Shown here: positions 9,458-19,528 of the stretch, in pieces
Numbering within the stretch: position 1 is the first letter of the stretch
How the letters are laid out: every line of letters begins with the position of its first letter
Origin: Lentisphaerota bacterium
GTDB lineage: Bacteria > Verrucomicrobiota > Lentisphaeria > Oligosphaerales > JABHEG01
Length of the DNA: 56,062 nt
Assembly (NCBI GenBank): GCA_018676675.1
Contig: JABHEG010000340.1
Coordinates: 1 to 56,062 of the forward strand
Direction: 5' to 3'
Made by a program: the position numbers and the translations under genes
The notes under the pieces: model-generated
The model's database searches: none
Seen by the model: the letters and a program-made list of their open reading frames with translations, nothing else
What the model was told of the DNA's origin: nothing

Positions 9458-12400
9458 GTGACGACGCCCCCCATTACGCACGGAACCTGGCCCACACTAT
9501 TGGCCGTCTGCATCCTGACATGCAGCGGCACCAGGGGAGCCGGAGACTCCGACTTCACGCATCCGGTCATGCGTGTGCCCAGAATCACAGCGCCAACCAT
9601 CGACGGCAGGATCGGAGAGGAGGAGTGGGGACGGGCCGGCGCCTTCACCGGGGTCACGGCTGAAGGCTCAGTCGGGGGACATGGCAGCTTGGTGCCCGAG
9701 ATCCAGCAGGTTCAGTGGTACCTGGGCTACGACGATACCTTCCTCTACCTCGCGATGCGTTCCCCACACCCCAAAGGCACGTATCCGGTGGCACGGGTCA
9801 AGGAAAACGATCTTGTCGAACGGCATGCTCCAATCCTGTTTGAAGACCACGTGGAAGTACAGATCCTCAGTCACGGACGACGCGACCTCGCCACGAAACA
9901 GGGCAAGGGCTTCTACAAGATCATGGCCAATGCCAAGTCCGCCTACATCGACGAGTACCTCTACAACGGCACCATCGGCACGGAACAATTGTGGTCCATG
10001 GGCGGCCCGGTCAAGTGCCACGTTACCACGGACGCCTGGGAACTGGAAATGGCGGTTGAGATCGGGCGCCTGAAGGTGAAGAAGCTGGACAACCGTGACC
10101 TGGTCATGCAGCTCGTGCGCACGGACTCCTGTACCGGCATGTATTTCGCGGGGTGGGTCGGCGCGCCCTGGCTGGCATGGGACAGTTTCCCCCAGGTGAG
10201 CTTTGCTCCCGACACGCCGGCCTGCCGGTTTCTCAAGCTGGGAGAAATCGGGGCCGGCCGTCTTGATGCGAACCTGGAGCTGGTAGGCGGCAAGACTGCA
10301 GCACAGGTGGACGTCCAGGTCCTCGTTGAAGACGCTGACGGAAGAACCGTGCACTCGGAAACGCAGACCGTCTCCCTCGATCCCGGCAGCAAGAAAACGC
10401 TGTCTCTGCAGAAAGAGGGGCTGCCCATCAGCAAGGTAGCTGTCACAGACCGGCAGCGTCGCAATCATTTTGAACTCAAGGTCACTGCCAGGATCGGCAG
10501 GAAGTCACTGGTACTCTACCACAATCGATCGCCCTTCATGCAGTTCGACGACGCATTCAAGGAGCAGTTTCTGGACAAGTGGGTAGCCGGTCGTCCGCAG
10601 AGCGGCGAATGGGAGTACCGGGTCGCCTATCTCCCCTACAGCCGCAAACTGGAAGCAAGCGTTGATCTCGACTTCTTCGGGGTCCCGGCGTCAGTACAAA
10701 CCGCACGTGAATACCGCGTTGCGGTCTCCGCAGAACGGGCACTGAAGCCGTTGGCTCAGGGCAGTGGGACCATTGTGGATCTGGCCGGAGGACCACTCCT
10801 CATCGATCTCCCCGTACTCGCTGATGGGGAGTATGTGGCTCGTTTCGAGCTGCTCAACGATGCCGGCGTCGTGGTTTCCACGAAGAAAGCGTCTTTCGTG
10901 CGCAAACGCTACGAGTGGGAGCACAACACCCTCGGCATGAGCGAAGAAGTAATTCCCCCGTTTCTGCCTCTGGAGGTCAAGAGTGGCAACAGCGTCCGCA
11001 CCCTCGGCAAGAGCCACTACACCGGCAGACAAATCCAGGACGGCATCTGGATGTGGGGACGCATCTACAGCGTGGCCCCCAACGGTCTGCTCGAGCAGAT
11101 CGACACCGCCCCTCCCACGGGGACGTTCGGCGGCGCCAGGCGCCTCCTGGCAGCACCCATGCGCCTCGAAGTAACACAAGGCGGCAAGACGTTCGTCGGC
11201 AAAGGCAAGGGCAAGACAGTAGAAAGCGCAGCCCTGCACCGCGTCGACATCGGGGGCCGCACCCAGGTGGGCCCCGTCAGCGCCGACGTGAAGGCTGTCG
11301 TCGAATACGATGGTTGGTATGAAGTTGAAGCGACCCTCAGGGCGGCGAATGACACCCCCGTGGAAAGCACTGATCTCGTGATCGACCTCGACGACCAGAG
11401 AGGATGCCCGATCGATACCCTCTACGTACAGCGCCTGGGAGATGGACGAAACGGTAACCACTTCAGCGCCATCCCGACCAAACCCGGCGTTCACTTCAAA
11501 AGTACGGAACTGATGAGGTACCGGGGCAGCCGTTTTGATTGGAAGAGCTTTGTGCCGCGCACCTATGTCGGCAACGGCGATCGCGGCCTGTGGTTCTTCG
11601 CCTGGAGCGCCGACGGATGGGAACTCCGGGACACCCAGCCCGTGATCCGGATCGAGCGTCTGAAGAACGGAGATGTGCGACTGCGTGTGCGCATGCTGGC
11701 CGGCCCCGTCGACCTGAGCGAGCCCCGTACCGTGCGCTTCGCGTTACAGGCCACCCCCGCAAAGCCGAACCACCCGCGCCACCGCACCTTCAACGAGGAA
11801 GGTCTGGACGCCCATGACACCCGCGGCTACCGCTACTACGGCAAATCGGTGGACGATTTCGTCAATGATCAGCCAGAGGATTACGACGCCTTGCGCAAAT
11901 TCGTGCTCTACGGCATGCGACACCAGGGCGAGGAGCAGCGGACCCACAAGAAAAACTACCGTTGGTGGCGCTACGGTCCGAAGCTCTTCCACGGCGCCAA
12001 GCTCATCATGTATGGCAGCGGACAACTCACCGGCATGGGCCCGGAGGAGTTCCGGACCTTCGGTGGCGAATGGCTCGGCAAGAGCAACTGGCAGCCGAAC
12101 CGAAGCTCTGCCAGCGACAGTGGACGTTGGAACTACCAGGGCACGGCCCAATGGACCAGAGATGAACAAGTTTCCGTAACCGGCGTCAACTGGACCCAGA
12201 GCATGATCGACTTCTTCATCTGGTACCACAGACCTCTGCTGGAAAAATCAGGCGTCAACGGAACGTGGTGGGACAACAGCTCGATCGGCACCGTCAGGGA
12301 GTACAACCCGGAACGCGGGTGCATGGAAGAACAGTGGCTCCTCTACCGGCGCCGTCAGCTCATCAAGCGGCTCCACGTACTCGGCTGGCAGCTTATGCGC

Positions 12401-13099
12401 CCCCCCATGTGGGCAAGCAACATGCACGTCGATCTGGGATTCGCCGAAGTCTTCTGGATGGTGGAGAATGACTGGTACGCAGACGGGGCGGACATGACCA
12501 GCCTGGACCAGTGGCCCGTCGGTCAGTTCCGGGCCATGGCTCGGACCAAGAGTACCATGCAGGTGGCCCGCCCCTGGCTGTCGCACTTTCAGGGCACCAG
12601 GCCCGAGCGAGATAGCCGGATCAAGCGCAGTCTGTGGGCCATGATGATGAGCCACGATATCCATCCGACCGCCTTGACGCACTACAAGTACCAGAAGGAC
12701 GACCACCTGGAGCTCCGCCGCACGCTGAGCCGCCTTCGCGGGCTGGTCAATCTTCCGGATACAGAGCGGTGCCTCTTTGCCGGCTATTGGCTCACCGATG
12801 GCATGGTCCACTGCCCCGCCAAGGGCATTCACGCAAGCGTCTACTCGAACGCAAGTCTGCGCTCAGCGGCGATCCTGCTGTTCAACGGCGAAGCGAAGGG
12901 TCAGTACCTGGCCGGTACAGAGCTGGATATCAACGCTCTCATACCGATCAAAGGGAAACGCCTGATGGCGAGCCGGATCTTCGACATCGAGACCGGTGAA
13001 AAGGTCACGACCGCGTTCGAAAGCGGCACGTATGTGATCAAGGATCCCTGCCTGGCCGCCGGCCACGGATTCCGCCTCCTTGGCATTGAGGCGGAGTAG
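9458..13099 (+). CDS. Giant secreted protein: CBM9/DOMON-like domain plus glycosidase-like barrel
   Basis: 1213 residues from GTG 9458, which is six bases after a good GAGGAAAG (9444-9451). Residues 1-30 form a signal peptide. Residues about 40-245 match the CBM9-like/DOMON domain: ITAPTIDGRIGEEEWGRAGA, then QWYLGYDDTFLYLAMR and a DAWELEMAVEI strand. The rest (about 250-1213) looks like a beta-sandwich followed by a TIM-barrel-type glycosidase. GTWWDNSSIG near 940, an aromatic-rich face (VFWMVENDWYADGADM) and a C-terminal strand domain support this. I recall this arrangement from DUF6067-type proteins, but the family name is from memory, not a search. The substrate is unknown; the neighbours point to uronic-acid or sulfated polysaccharides. 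Confidence 0.7.
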   Translation: MTTPPITHGTWPTLLAVCILTCSGTRGAGDSDFTHPVMRVPRITAPTIDGRIGEEEWGRAGAFTGVTAEGSVGGHGSLVPEIQQVQWYLGYDDTFLYLAMRSPHPKGTYPVARVKENDLVERHAPILFEDHVEVQILSHGRRDLATKQGKGFYKIMANAKSAYIDEYLYNGTIGTEQLWSMGGPVKCHVTTDAWELEMAVEIGRLKVKKLDNRDLVMQLVRTDSCTGMYFAGWVGAPWLAWDSFPQVSFAPDTPACRFLKLGEIGAGRLDANLELVGGKTAAQVDVQVLVEDADGRTVHSETQTVSLDPGSKKTLSLQKEGLPISKVAVTDRQRRNHFELKVTARIGRKSLVLYHNRSPFMQFDDAFKEQFLDKWVAGRPQSGEWEYRVAYLPYSRKLEASVDLDFFGVPASVQTAREYRVAVSAERALKPLAQGSGTIVDLAGGPLLIDLPVLADGEYVARFELLNDAGVVVSTKKASFVRKRYEWEHNTLGMSEEVIPPFLPLEVKSGNSVRTLGKSHYTGRQIQDGIWMWGRIYSVAPNGLLEQIDTAPPTGTFGGARRLLAAPMRLEVTQGGKTFVGKGKGKTVESAALHRVDIGGRTQVGPVSADVKAVVEYDGWYEVEATLRAANDTPVESTDLVIDLDDQRGCPIDTLYVQRLGDGRNGNHFSAIPTKPGVHFKSTELMRYRGSRFDWKSFVPRTYVGNGDRGLWFFAWSADGWELRDTQPVIRIERLKNGDVRLRVRMLAGPVDLSEPRTVRFALQATPAKPNHPRHRTFNEEGLDAHDTRGYRYYGKSVDDFVNDQPEDYDALRKFVLYGMRHQGEEQRTHKKNYRWWRYGPKLFHGAKLIMYGSGQLTGMGPEEFRTFGGEWLGKSNWQPNRSSASDSGRWNYQGTAQWTRDEQVSVTGVNWTQSMIDFFIWYHRPLLEKSGVNGTWWDNSSIGTVREYNPERGCMEEQWLLYRRRQLIKRLHVLGWQLMRPPMWASNMHVDLGFAEVFWMVENDWYADGADMTSLDQWPVGQFRAMARTKSTMQVARPWLSHFQGTRPERDSRIKRSLWAMMMSHDIHPTALTHYKYQKDDHLELRRTLSRLRGLVNLPDTERCLFAGYWLTDGMVHCPAKGIHASVYSNASLRSAAILLFNGEAKGQYLAGTELDINALIPIKGKRLMASRIFDIETGEKVTTAFESGTYVIKDPCLAAGHGFRLLGIEAE

Positions 13100-13237
13100 G
13101 TCACCGGCCACGAGAGTGACGCCTCCGCTGACGAGCAAACCCCGGGGTCGGCTCGAACTGACCACATGAGGGGCTACTGTAGGCCCGCGCGGTGAACCAC
13201 GTCGCGACCTGCCGCCGCCCGCTACATCGGAGCCACC

Positions 13238-14386
13238 GTGGCTGTCTACTCAGACCAACACAACTTCCCCAGTGCAGCACCACGACTGCTCGATTGCCAC
13301 CCGAAAGAGATCACGGTGGAGGCAATCGAGGTCGTGCGTCTCGATGGACTCGTCCTCGTTCGCGCGTTCACGGCCGATGGCCGCTTCGGCGTTGGCACGT
13401 GCAATTTCCGTGCTCCCGTCCTCCTCCCGATTCTGAAGGATCTGGTCATTCCTTCTTTCCTCGGACGCGATGCACGCTGCGTCGAACAGTGCGTCAAAGA
13501 CGCGTACCGTCAGAACTACAAGTACCACGGCACCCCACTGTTCAACTGCATCGCTTACGTGGAGACTGCTTGTCTGGACCTCCTCGGCCAGGTGACCGGG
13601 AAACCCGTGTGTGCCTTACTGGGAAGCGTCCGTCAAACCGAGTTCGACTGCTACCTGTCACGGATGAACCGTGATACGAGCGCAGAGGAAGAGGCCGATA
13701 TCCTGGCTCGGCGAGTGGCGGAGACAGGAGCCAGAGCCGTTAAGTTCAAGGTCGGGGGGCGCATGCTCAACGACGAAGACTCAAGCCCGGGACGAACCGA
13801 GACCTTGATTCCCCTCATGCGTGCTCGGCTGGGGGACGACACGACGCTCTACGCAGATGGCAACGGCTCCTTCAGCAGCGCGAAAGCCATCGAGGTCGGG
13901 CACATGCTCCAGGACAATCGCTATGCCTGGTTCGAAGAGCCCTGCCCATTCGAGCAGTACGAGGCGACCAAAGCAGCGGCAGACGCCCTGAACATCCCCG
14001 TTGCCGGCGGGGAGCAGGACTGCAATCTGGCTCTCTTCCGAATGATGATTACAGACCGTTACGTCGACGTGATCCAGCCCGATCTGATGTACTGCGGAGG
14101 CATCATCCGAGCTCTCCACATCGCCCGAATGGCACGAGAGAACGGGATGATGGTCACGCCGCACAGCCCCAAGACAAACGCCGAACTGGCCCAACTGCTC
14201 CACTTCGCCGCAGTGGTGCCCAACATCGGGCCTTTCCTCGAGTACAACGCCGGGGAACAGGAGGAGCCGAGCTGGTACGAGCCGACCTTCCACCTTCGCC
14301 CGGGAGGAAAGCTGCCCGTTCCCCTGGGACCAGGATTTGGCGTACGCTACGACGACGACATCTGGGAACGTGCTGAGACACTGTGA
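13238..14386 (+). CDS. Enolase-superfamily (mandelate racemase/muconate lactonizing) enzyme
   Basis: 382 residues from GTG 13238, five bases after GGAG. The family's active site is complete. There is a K-x-K pair in VKFKVGG (about 167-170). Three metal ligands follow: Asp in YADGNGS (about 206), Glu in FEEPCP (about 233) and Glu in GGEQD (about 257). The general-base His lies in TPHSPK (about 308). These enzymes abstract a proton alpha to a carboxylate, most often to dehydrate sugar acids. Sitting between a secreted glycosidase and a pectate-lyase-like protein, it probably dehydrates an aldonate or uronate released from the polysaccharide. The exact sugar acid is not determinable from sequence. 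Confidence 0.88.
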   Translation: MAVYSDQHNFPSAAPRLLDCHPKEITVEAIEVVRLDGLVLVRAFTADGRFGVGTCNFRAPVLLPILKDLVIPSFLGRDARCVEQCVKDAYRQNYKYHGTPLFNCIAYVETACLDLLGQVTGKPVCALLGSVRQTEFDCYLSRMNRDTSAEEEADILARRVAETGARAVKFKVGGRMLNDEDSSPGRTETLIPLMRARLGDDTTLYADGNGSFSSAKAIEVGHMLQDNRYAWFEEPCPFEQYEATKAAADALNIPVAGGEQDCNLALFRMMITDRYVDVIQPDLMYCGGIIRALHIARMARENGMMVTPHSPKTNAELAQLLHFAAVVPNIGPFLEYNAGEQEEPSWYEPTFHLRPGGKLPVPLGPGFGVRYDDDIWERAETL

Positions 14387-14587
14387 TTCTCCCTCAGAGA
14401 CGGCCGCTGGGGGCATCGGCCCTCCAGCGCCTCTCGCCCTCGGAAGTGCTCTTGGAGGGGCGGCGTCCCCGACGACCGTGCCTTAAGTCAACGCCACTCC
14501 GGGCTGCTCTTACTCCATCAGGACAAATGGCATGGCGTGAGTCCTCAGAAGGCCCCCTTTTTCGAGCCATCACAGAAGAAGACACCT

Positions 14588-16990
14588 ATGAGAGCGGTAC
14601 GATCAACACTTTCCATCTGGCTCGCAGCAACAGGCATCACTGCAGCGGCGGGGGACTCGTGGCTGACACAGCAGGAACGCGACCTCATATCCAGGAAGAA
14701 CGGGATGACCGAGGAACAGTTCACCCGGTACGCGCCCTATATTCATGAGCGCGTCCAGGCTCCCATCCCGGAAGGCGTCTGCCTGGACGTTCCGCGAGAG
14801 CCGGCCAATCGACGCCTTGCCGCCATCGGTGTGGTCGATGTGACGGCTGCCCCGTTCAAAGCCGACGCCACCGGACAGGCGGACACAACCGGTGCCGTGC
14901 GAAGAGCCGTTGACTTCGCCCGTGACCACCAGATGGTCCTGTTCTTCCCCGCCGGAACATACCGGATATCAGACACCATCGAGTGTCGACAGCAACTCAC
15001 CGCACGAGGCAACGGGAGACTGGTCGGAGCCCCGAAGTTCCCCTGTGTCCTCGTGGGATCAGCGGATCCTGCAAAGCGATCCATTCTCTATCTCTCCCCT
15101 CACTCCAAGGGCTTCACCGATCCCGCCAAGCGCAAGATCGCCGTGCACATCGTCAACTGCAACTACGGCAGCGACAAGCGGGACTTCACTCTCGGCCCAC
15201 TGGTGCCCCAGACCAACATCAGCTACAACCAGATCTTCGCGGACATAGACATCGTGATTGGGGAAGGCAACGCCGGCGCCGTCGGAATCCGGATGCAGGC
15301 TGCTGAAGGGTCAAGTATTCAGAACGTCATGATCGACGCAACCCATGGGCACACCGGTATGCTTGGAGCGGCGGGCAGCGGCGGCAGCCACCACAACATC
15401 ACCATCAAAGGGGGACGCATCGGTATCGACACCCACGGCTACCCACCTGAGTTTTCAGAAAGAACGACGGGAACTCAGCCGACCCCAACCATGGCCCATG
15501 TGACCCTACTCGATCAGACGGAGACGGCTCTCGTAAACAAGTCCAGAGGCCCCCTGATCGCGGTGGGTTGGAAAATTCGCACGATCACCAAAGGCCCCGC
15601 CATCCGAACCGAAAAGGGCTGGGCCTCATCCACCTTCAATGGCGGCTTTGCACTCATAGACAGTGTCGTGCAACTCGGTGGGGACGCGGCGGGCGGGACG
15701 GTTATCGAAGCAGAAAAGAGCTTCTACATGCGGAATGTCTACGTGCAACACGCGGGGGCAATCGTCGAAGGAGTGCGGGGAAACGCGGATGGCTGGGCCC
15801 GAATCAATGAGCTTGCCTTCCCCATTCAGCCGGCGCCGTTCAAGGGCATCACCATCGCGGAGCCGATCTACCTGAACGGCAGACGGCAGACAGTCCCCTA
15901 CGTGAAGGTGGCGAATGCAAAGCCCCCACCCGACTCACTGCGCAGCCGACACCTCTGGACCGCTCACTTCCCCTCCTGGCAGGACGGGAACGCCGTCAAC
16001 GTGAAGGCGCCCCCCTACAGCGCAGCTGGAGATGGTACGACAGACGACACTGCAGCGCTCCAGAAGGCCGTCGACGAGAACGAAATCGTCTTCCTCCCGA
16101 AAGGCTACTACCGTCTGACCGACACCCTTCGGCTCAAGCCCAACAGCAAGCTCATCGGCGTGGCTCACCACCTCTCGACAATCATAGCCCGCCCTCCCTA
16201 CGGAGCGCTGGGGAAACGTGACACGGCCAGGCCCCTTGTGGAGACAGCGGATACAGCGAACGCCGAAACCATCATCGCGTTCGTCGGGATCATGCTGTTC
16301 CCCGAAGCCCCGGAGGAGACGGTCGAAAGACACGGCGGAATGCTGCCGTTCTATGGGCTTCACTGGCGAAGCGGCGGTGCCTCCATTGTGCGATCACCGC
16401 AAGTGTCACGGAGCCGTCTCTACGGCTTCCCCCGGGGCAGGATCAAGGGGATTTCGACCTTCACCTATTCCCATCCGGCCGTTCGAATCAGTGGCCATGG
16501 AGGCGGGCGCTGGTACAACTTTTTCATCCATGGGCTATCGTCAGGAACCAAGGACTATCGTCACATCCTGGTAGACAAGGCCCAGGGCCCGCTCAGCTTC
16601 TATCACCTCCACGCCCAACACTCCGACTCAGCCGCCCAGTGCGAGGTCCGCGACAGCCAGAATGTGCGCATCTACGGTGTGAAGACCGAGTACCAGACCA
16701 GGTTCCTGATCGGCGCGAACACCGAATCGCTCCACATCTTCGGCCACGGCGGGAACGCAACGTCCGTTCCCGGATCCGCCCACTACCTCTTCACCGACTG
16801 CAGGGACCTGCTCGTCTCCAATATGAGCGACCAAATCAACTTCAGGCAGAAGACTCCACGGACCATCCCCTACCACAAGCATCCCGTCGTGCCGTTCACC
16901 CAGTACGCCCCGTTCATCGTGTCCGAGAATGGCAGAGAAACACGGATTCCTGTCTTGGAGCGCCCCGTGCTCTGGCGCAGCGGGTATTGA
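14588..16990 (+). CDS. Secreted double pectate-lyase-superfamily beta-helix protein
   Basis: 800 residues from ATG 14588, eight bases after AGAAGA. The in-frame ATG at 14537 would put 17 charged residues ahead of the signal peptide (STLSIWLAATGITAAAGDSW). Two tandem copies of the Pectate_lyase_3 N-terminal signature are present. The first is in DVTAAPFKADATGQADTTGA through VLFFPAGTYRISDTI, about 90-150. The second is in AAGDGTTDDTAALQKAVDEN through VFLPKGYYRLTDTL, about 480-530. Each is followed by a right-handed beta-helix region with repeated Asn/Ile turns (NVMIDATHG, HHNITIKGG). This architecture is shared with GH55-like and polysaccharide-lyase-like proteins. The catalytic residues cannot be placed by eye. 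It is probably exported and acts on the same polymer as its neighbours. Confidence 0.8.
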   Translation: MRAVRSTLSIWLAATGITAAAGDSWLTQQERDLISRKNGMTEEQFTRYAPYIHERVQAPIPEGVCLDVPREPANRRLAAIGVVDVTAAPFKADATGQADTTGAVRRAVDFARDHQMVLFFPAGTYRISDTIECRQQLTARGNGRLVGAPKFPCVLVGSADPAKRSILYLSPHSKGFTDPAKRKIAVHIVNCNYGSDKRDFTLGPLVPQTNISYNQIFADIDIVIGEGNAGAVGIRMQAAEGSSIQNVMIDATHGHTGMLGAAGSGGSHHNITIKGGRIGIDTHGYPPEFSERTTGTQPTPTMAHVTLLDQTETALVNKSRGPLIAVGWKIRTITKGPAIRTEKGWASSTFNGGFALIDSVVQLGGDAAGGTVIEAEKSFYMRNVYVQHAGAIVEGVRGNADGWARINELAFPIQPAPFKGITIAEPIYLNGRRQTVPYVKVANAKPPPDSLRSRHLWTAHFPSWQDGNAVNVKAPPYSAAGDGTTDDTAALQKAVDENEIVFLPKGYYRLTDTLRLKPNSKLIGVAHHLSTIIARPPYGALGKRDTARPLVETADTANAETIIAFVGIMLFPEAPEETVERHGGMLPFYGLHWRSGGASIVRSPQVSRSRLYGFPRGRIKGISTFTYSHPAVRISGHGGGRWYNFFIHGLSSGTKDYRHILVDKAQGPLSFYHLHAQHSDSAAQCEVRDSQNVRIYGVKTEYQTRFLIGANTESLHIFGHGGNATSVPGSAHYLFTDCRDLLVSNMSDQINFRQKTPRTIPYHKHPVVPFTQYAPFIVSENGRETRIPVLERPVLWRSGY

Positions 16991-17142
16991 GGCCGCTCCC
17001 CGCGGTCAGTCCACGAACTCAACGTCAACGACATCGGCCTGGTGAACACCACCATAGATTGCCCGCCCGCCCCCCACCATCTATCGTAGATGCCTGATGC
17101 CTCCCCACATTGACTCGACCTCAGGACCTGCAGGTGAGACGC

Positions 17143-19269
17143 ATGATGAGCAGACAACCACTGATCGCTTTGGGTCTGATCGCTGGAGCCACACTGACAT
17201 CAGGCCAGGCAGGAGGAGCCCCCGTGAAGATCGATAGCGTTGACAAATTCCGTGTGGTCGACCCGATGTTCGAGTGCGTGCGAATCGTCCTGAGCCACCG
17301 AGGCGAATCCTACTCACCCGCCTACATCCAGGGGATCTCGGGAATGGCCTTCCGGATCGCCGGCCCGTGTCCCTGCGCACCAACGTGCAGCGTCGCGATG
17401 GAGACGCCTGAGCTCATCCGCAAGCTTGGCTATGAGTTCGAAGAATCTGGCCTCCAGAAGCTGAAAGGTGCCGAGGTGGGTGCAGCCGTCCCGGGTGTCA
17501 TCTCCCGGATCAAGGAGGAAATCCGGGCCGGCCGCCCGACCATTGTCTGGCACGCCTTCACAAATGCGGAATTCGACGTCGTCAGTGGCTTTGACGATGA
17601 GGCCGGGACATTCCTGGGATACGGGAGCTACAAGGGCGGGGACAAGGGCCCGGCGTCCGCCAAACAAACGCGCCTGGGAGACTGCCTGAACATCTGCCCG
17701 GCATACGGCGCACTGATCATCGGTAAGAAGACCGGAAAGTTTGACGCTCGCGGCGCTGAACTCGCCGCCCTCGAGGAGGCCGTACGCCACGCCAACTCGC
17801 CTCGAGACCGATTCCTTGACGAGATCAAGGGCGTCGCCCCTCCCTGGAGGATGCGGAACGGGCTCGCATGCTATGACGTGTGGATCCGCCAGTTCGAGAT
17901 CGACCCGAAACGAACCCCCAACGGACCGAGTGACCGCTACCCCCTCGGCGTCTATTCGCACACGAGAGCCACGGCCCCCGTCTTCCTGCGCGAAATAGCT
18001 TCCAAGTACCCGGCCGCAACGCGCCATCTGCTCGAAGCCGCCACCTATTTTCAGGCTGACGCTGACGCCCTGCGGGCTCTGCGGGATGACGTGGGTTGGG
18101 GCTGGGGGCCGAAGTCATGGAAGAGACCGGATGCCGGGAAAGCCGCTCGGAGTGTCGAGCTGCTGCAAACTGCGCGCAAGGCCTACGCGCAAGGCATGTC
18201 CGCATTGACAGCTGCCCTGGTTGCCATTGATCCCCTTGCAGCCAAACGCGTCGAAATGCACGCCCGGCTGCGCAGCGAAGATGGCAAGACCTGGATCGAC
18301 CAGATCCCGAACCTGACATTCGGTACCAACCGGGACAACACATTCTGCGGAGCTCTCTCCCACCTCACCCGAAACAGCGACCATCCCTACGAGTACACGG
18401 ATCTGATGGGCCTTTCAGGATTGGCCTTCCGCACCCGGTGGGCAAACGATGCCACCAAGACGAAGTGGTGTCCCTCAATCGCGATCGGAGAAATGCCTGA
18501 TGAGCAGGATGCCCTGCGCCGCTTGACCGGCTGGGAACTGCCAATGGAGTGGAGTGAACCCACGAACAAGACAGACGCCCTGCGCACGAAGATCATGACG
18601 GAAATCAATGCGGGACGCCCGGTCATCGCCTATACCGACTGGATCAACGGGCTGGTCTGCGGCTACAGGGACAACGGCCGGACGCTGCTGGTCAACGACT
18701 ACCGGGTGAACGACCCCATCACCCCGATCGCGCTTGAAGAACTCGGGCCGATGCGTCACTACCTGGGCAAGTGGACCCCACCCCCTCCCCTCAAGAATGC
18801 CCTCCGGGATGCCCTGCGCATGGCCGTCGAGTACTGGCAGCGGGAACGGCACGACGGCGGACTGAAAGGCCGGGAGTACTGGTACGGAAAAGCTGCTCTT
18901 GAGGCATGGATCGGGGATCTGAAGTCCTATGACACGCTCGCAGAGGCCTCACGCAAAGGCGTCCGCGACCTCGGCTCGGTGAACGTCAAAGCGCTCTGCG
19001 ACGCCCGCAGAGCTGCCAACGCCTTCCTGAGGGATTGGAGCTGTCTCGCCCGGGCGAGCGAACGAAAGGCAATCTTGCGAGCCGCAGAGGCTTACAGCCG
19101 CGTCCCCGAGTTACTGGGACCCCTGGTGGACGAAAGTGACGGCAAGACGCCCGGCCTCTCACGGGCTGTGCGGGAGAAGCAGATCAACGTGTTGACCGAG
19201 GTCAAGCAAGCCGAGGCGGAAGCCGTCTCGGCCATCAACGACATCTTGCAGGGAACGGCAAGACCGTGA
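17143..19269 (+). CDS. Exported, internally duplicated BtrH/C39-like papain-fold protein
   Basis: 708 residues from ATG 17143, with AGGTGAG upstream and a signal peptide (PLIALGLIAGATLTSGQAGG). Two homologous halves each resemble the BtrH_N/C39-like fold. Half one has FECVRIVLSHRGESYSPAYI then GISGMAFRIAG, and later GRPTIVWHAF and FDDEAGTFLGYGSY. Half two has TFCGALSHLTRNSDHPYEY then GLSGLAFRTRW, and later GRPVIAYTDWINGLVCGY. A Cys sits at the expected nucleophile position in both halves, but the His usually found before the final strand pair is not evident. It may therefore be a non-hydrolytic or altered enzyme. Each half ends in a helical region. BtrH itself is an acyltransferase of butirosin synthesis; exported, duplicated relatives have no established job that I know of. 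Confidence 0.65.
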   Translation: MMSRQPLIALGLIAGATLTSGQAGGAPVKIDSVDKFRVVDPMFECVRIVLSHRGESYSPAYIQGISGMAFRIAGPCPCAPTCSVAMETPELIRKLGYEFEESGLQKLKGAEVGAAVPGVISRIKEEIRAGRPTIVWHAFTNAEFDVVSGFDDEAGTFLGYGSYKGGDKGPASAKQTRLGDCLNICPAYGALIIGKKTGKFDARGAELAALEEAVRHANSPRDRFLDEIKGVAPPWRMRNGLACYDVWIRQFEIDPKRTPNGPSDRYPLGVYSHTRATAPVFLREIASKYPAATRHLLEAATYFQADADALRALRDDVGWGWGPKSWKRPDAGKAARSVELLQTARKAYAQGMSALTAALVAIDPLAAKRVEMHARLRSEDGKTWIDQIPNLTFGTNRDNTFCGALSHLTRNSDHPYEYTDLMGLSGLAFRTRWANDATKTKWCPSIAIGEMPDEQDALRRLTGWELPMEWSEPTNKTDALRTKIMTEINAGRPVIAYTDWINGLVCGYRDNGRTLLVNDYRVNDPITPIALEELGPMRHYLGKWTPPPPLKNALRDALRMAVEYWQRERHDGGLKGREYWYGKAALEAWIGDLKSYDTLAEASRKGVRDLGSVNVKALCDARRAANAFLRDWSCLARASERKAILRAAEAYSRVPELLGPLVDESDGKTPGLSRAVREKQINVLTEVKQAEAEAVSAINDILQGTARP

Positions 19270-19295
19270 TGTCGCCCACGTGGAGGAAGGCCTGT

Positions 19296-19310
19296 CCCCG
19301 TCTTTCGGGG
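19296..19310. terminator. Small GC hairpin between convergent genes
   Basis: CCCCG-TCTTT-CGGGG lies 27 bases after the stop of the BtrH-like gene, and the opposing Gfo/Idh/MocA gene ends at 19529. The stem is short and no T-run follows on either strand, so a terminator role is only a suggestion. Confidence 0.25.
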
Positions 19311-19528
19311 CCGTCTGCCACCGAGACCCGACCCGTTGTGAGCACGTTCTGCTTCGCGTCCTCTTGCCACACCGTCGTGGTGGAATAATGCCAAGATAAG
19401 TGGCGGAAAGTGCATCTTGGCAGAGGTCGCCGCAGCCAACGTGGGAGGGGCTGCCACGCCCCGATTGTCTCTATCTTGGAAACTCGCCGCCAAGGCAGAG
19501 GAACTGCTCCGGGGGCCAAGTGTTCCCC

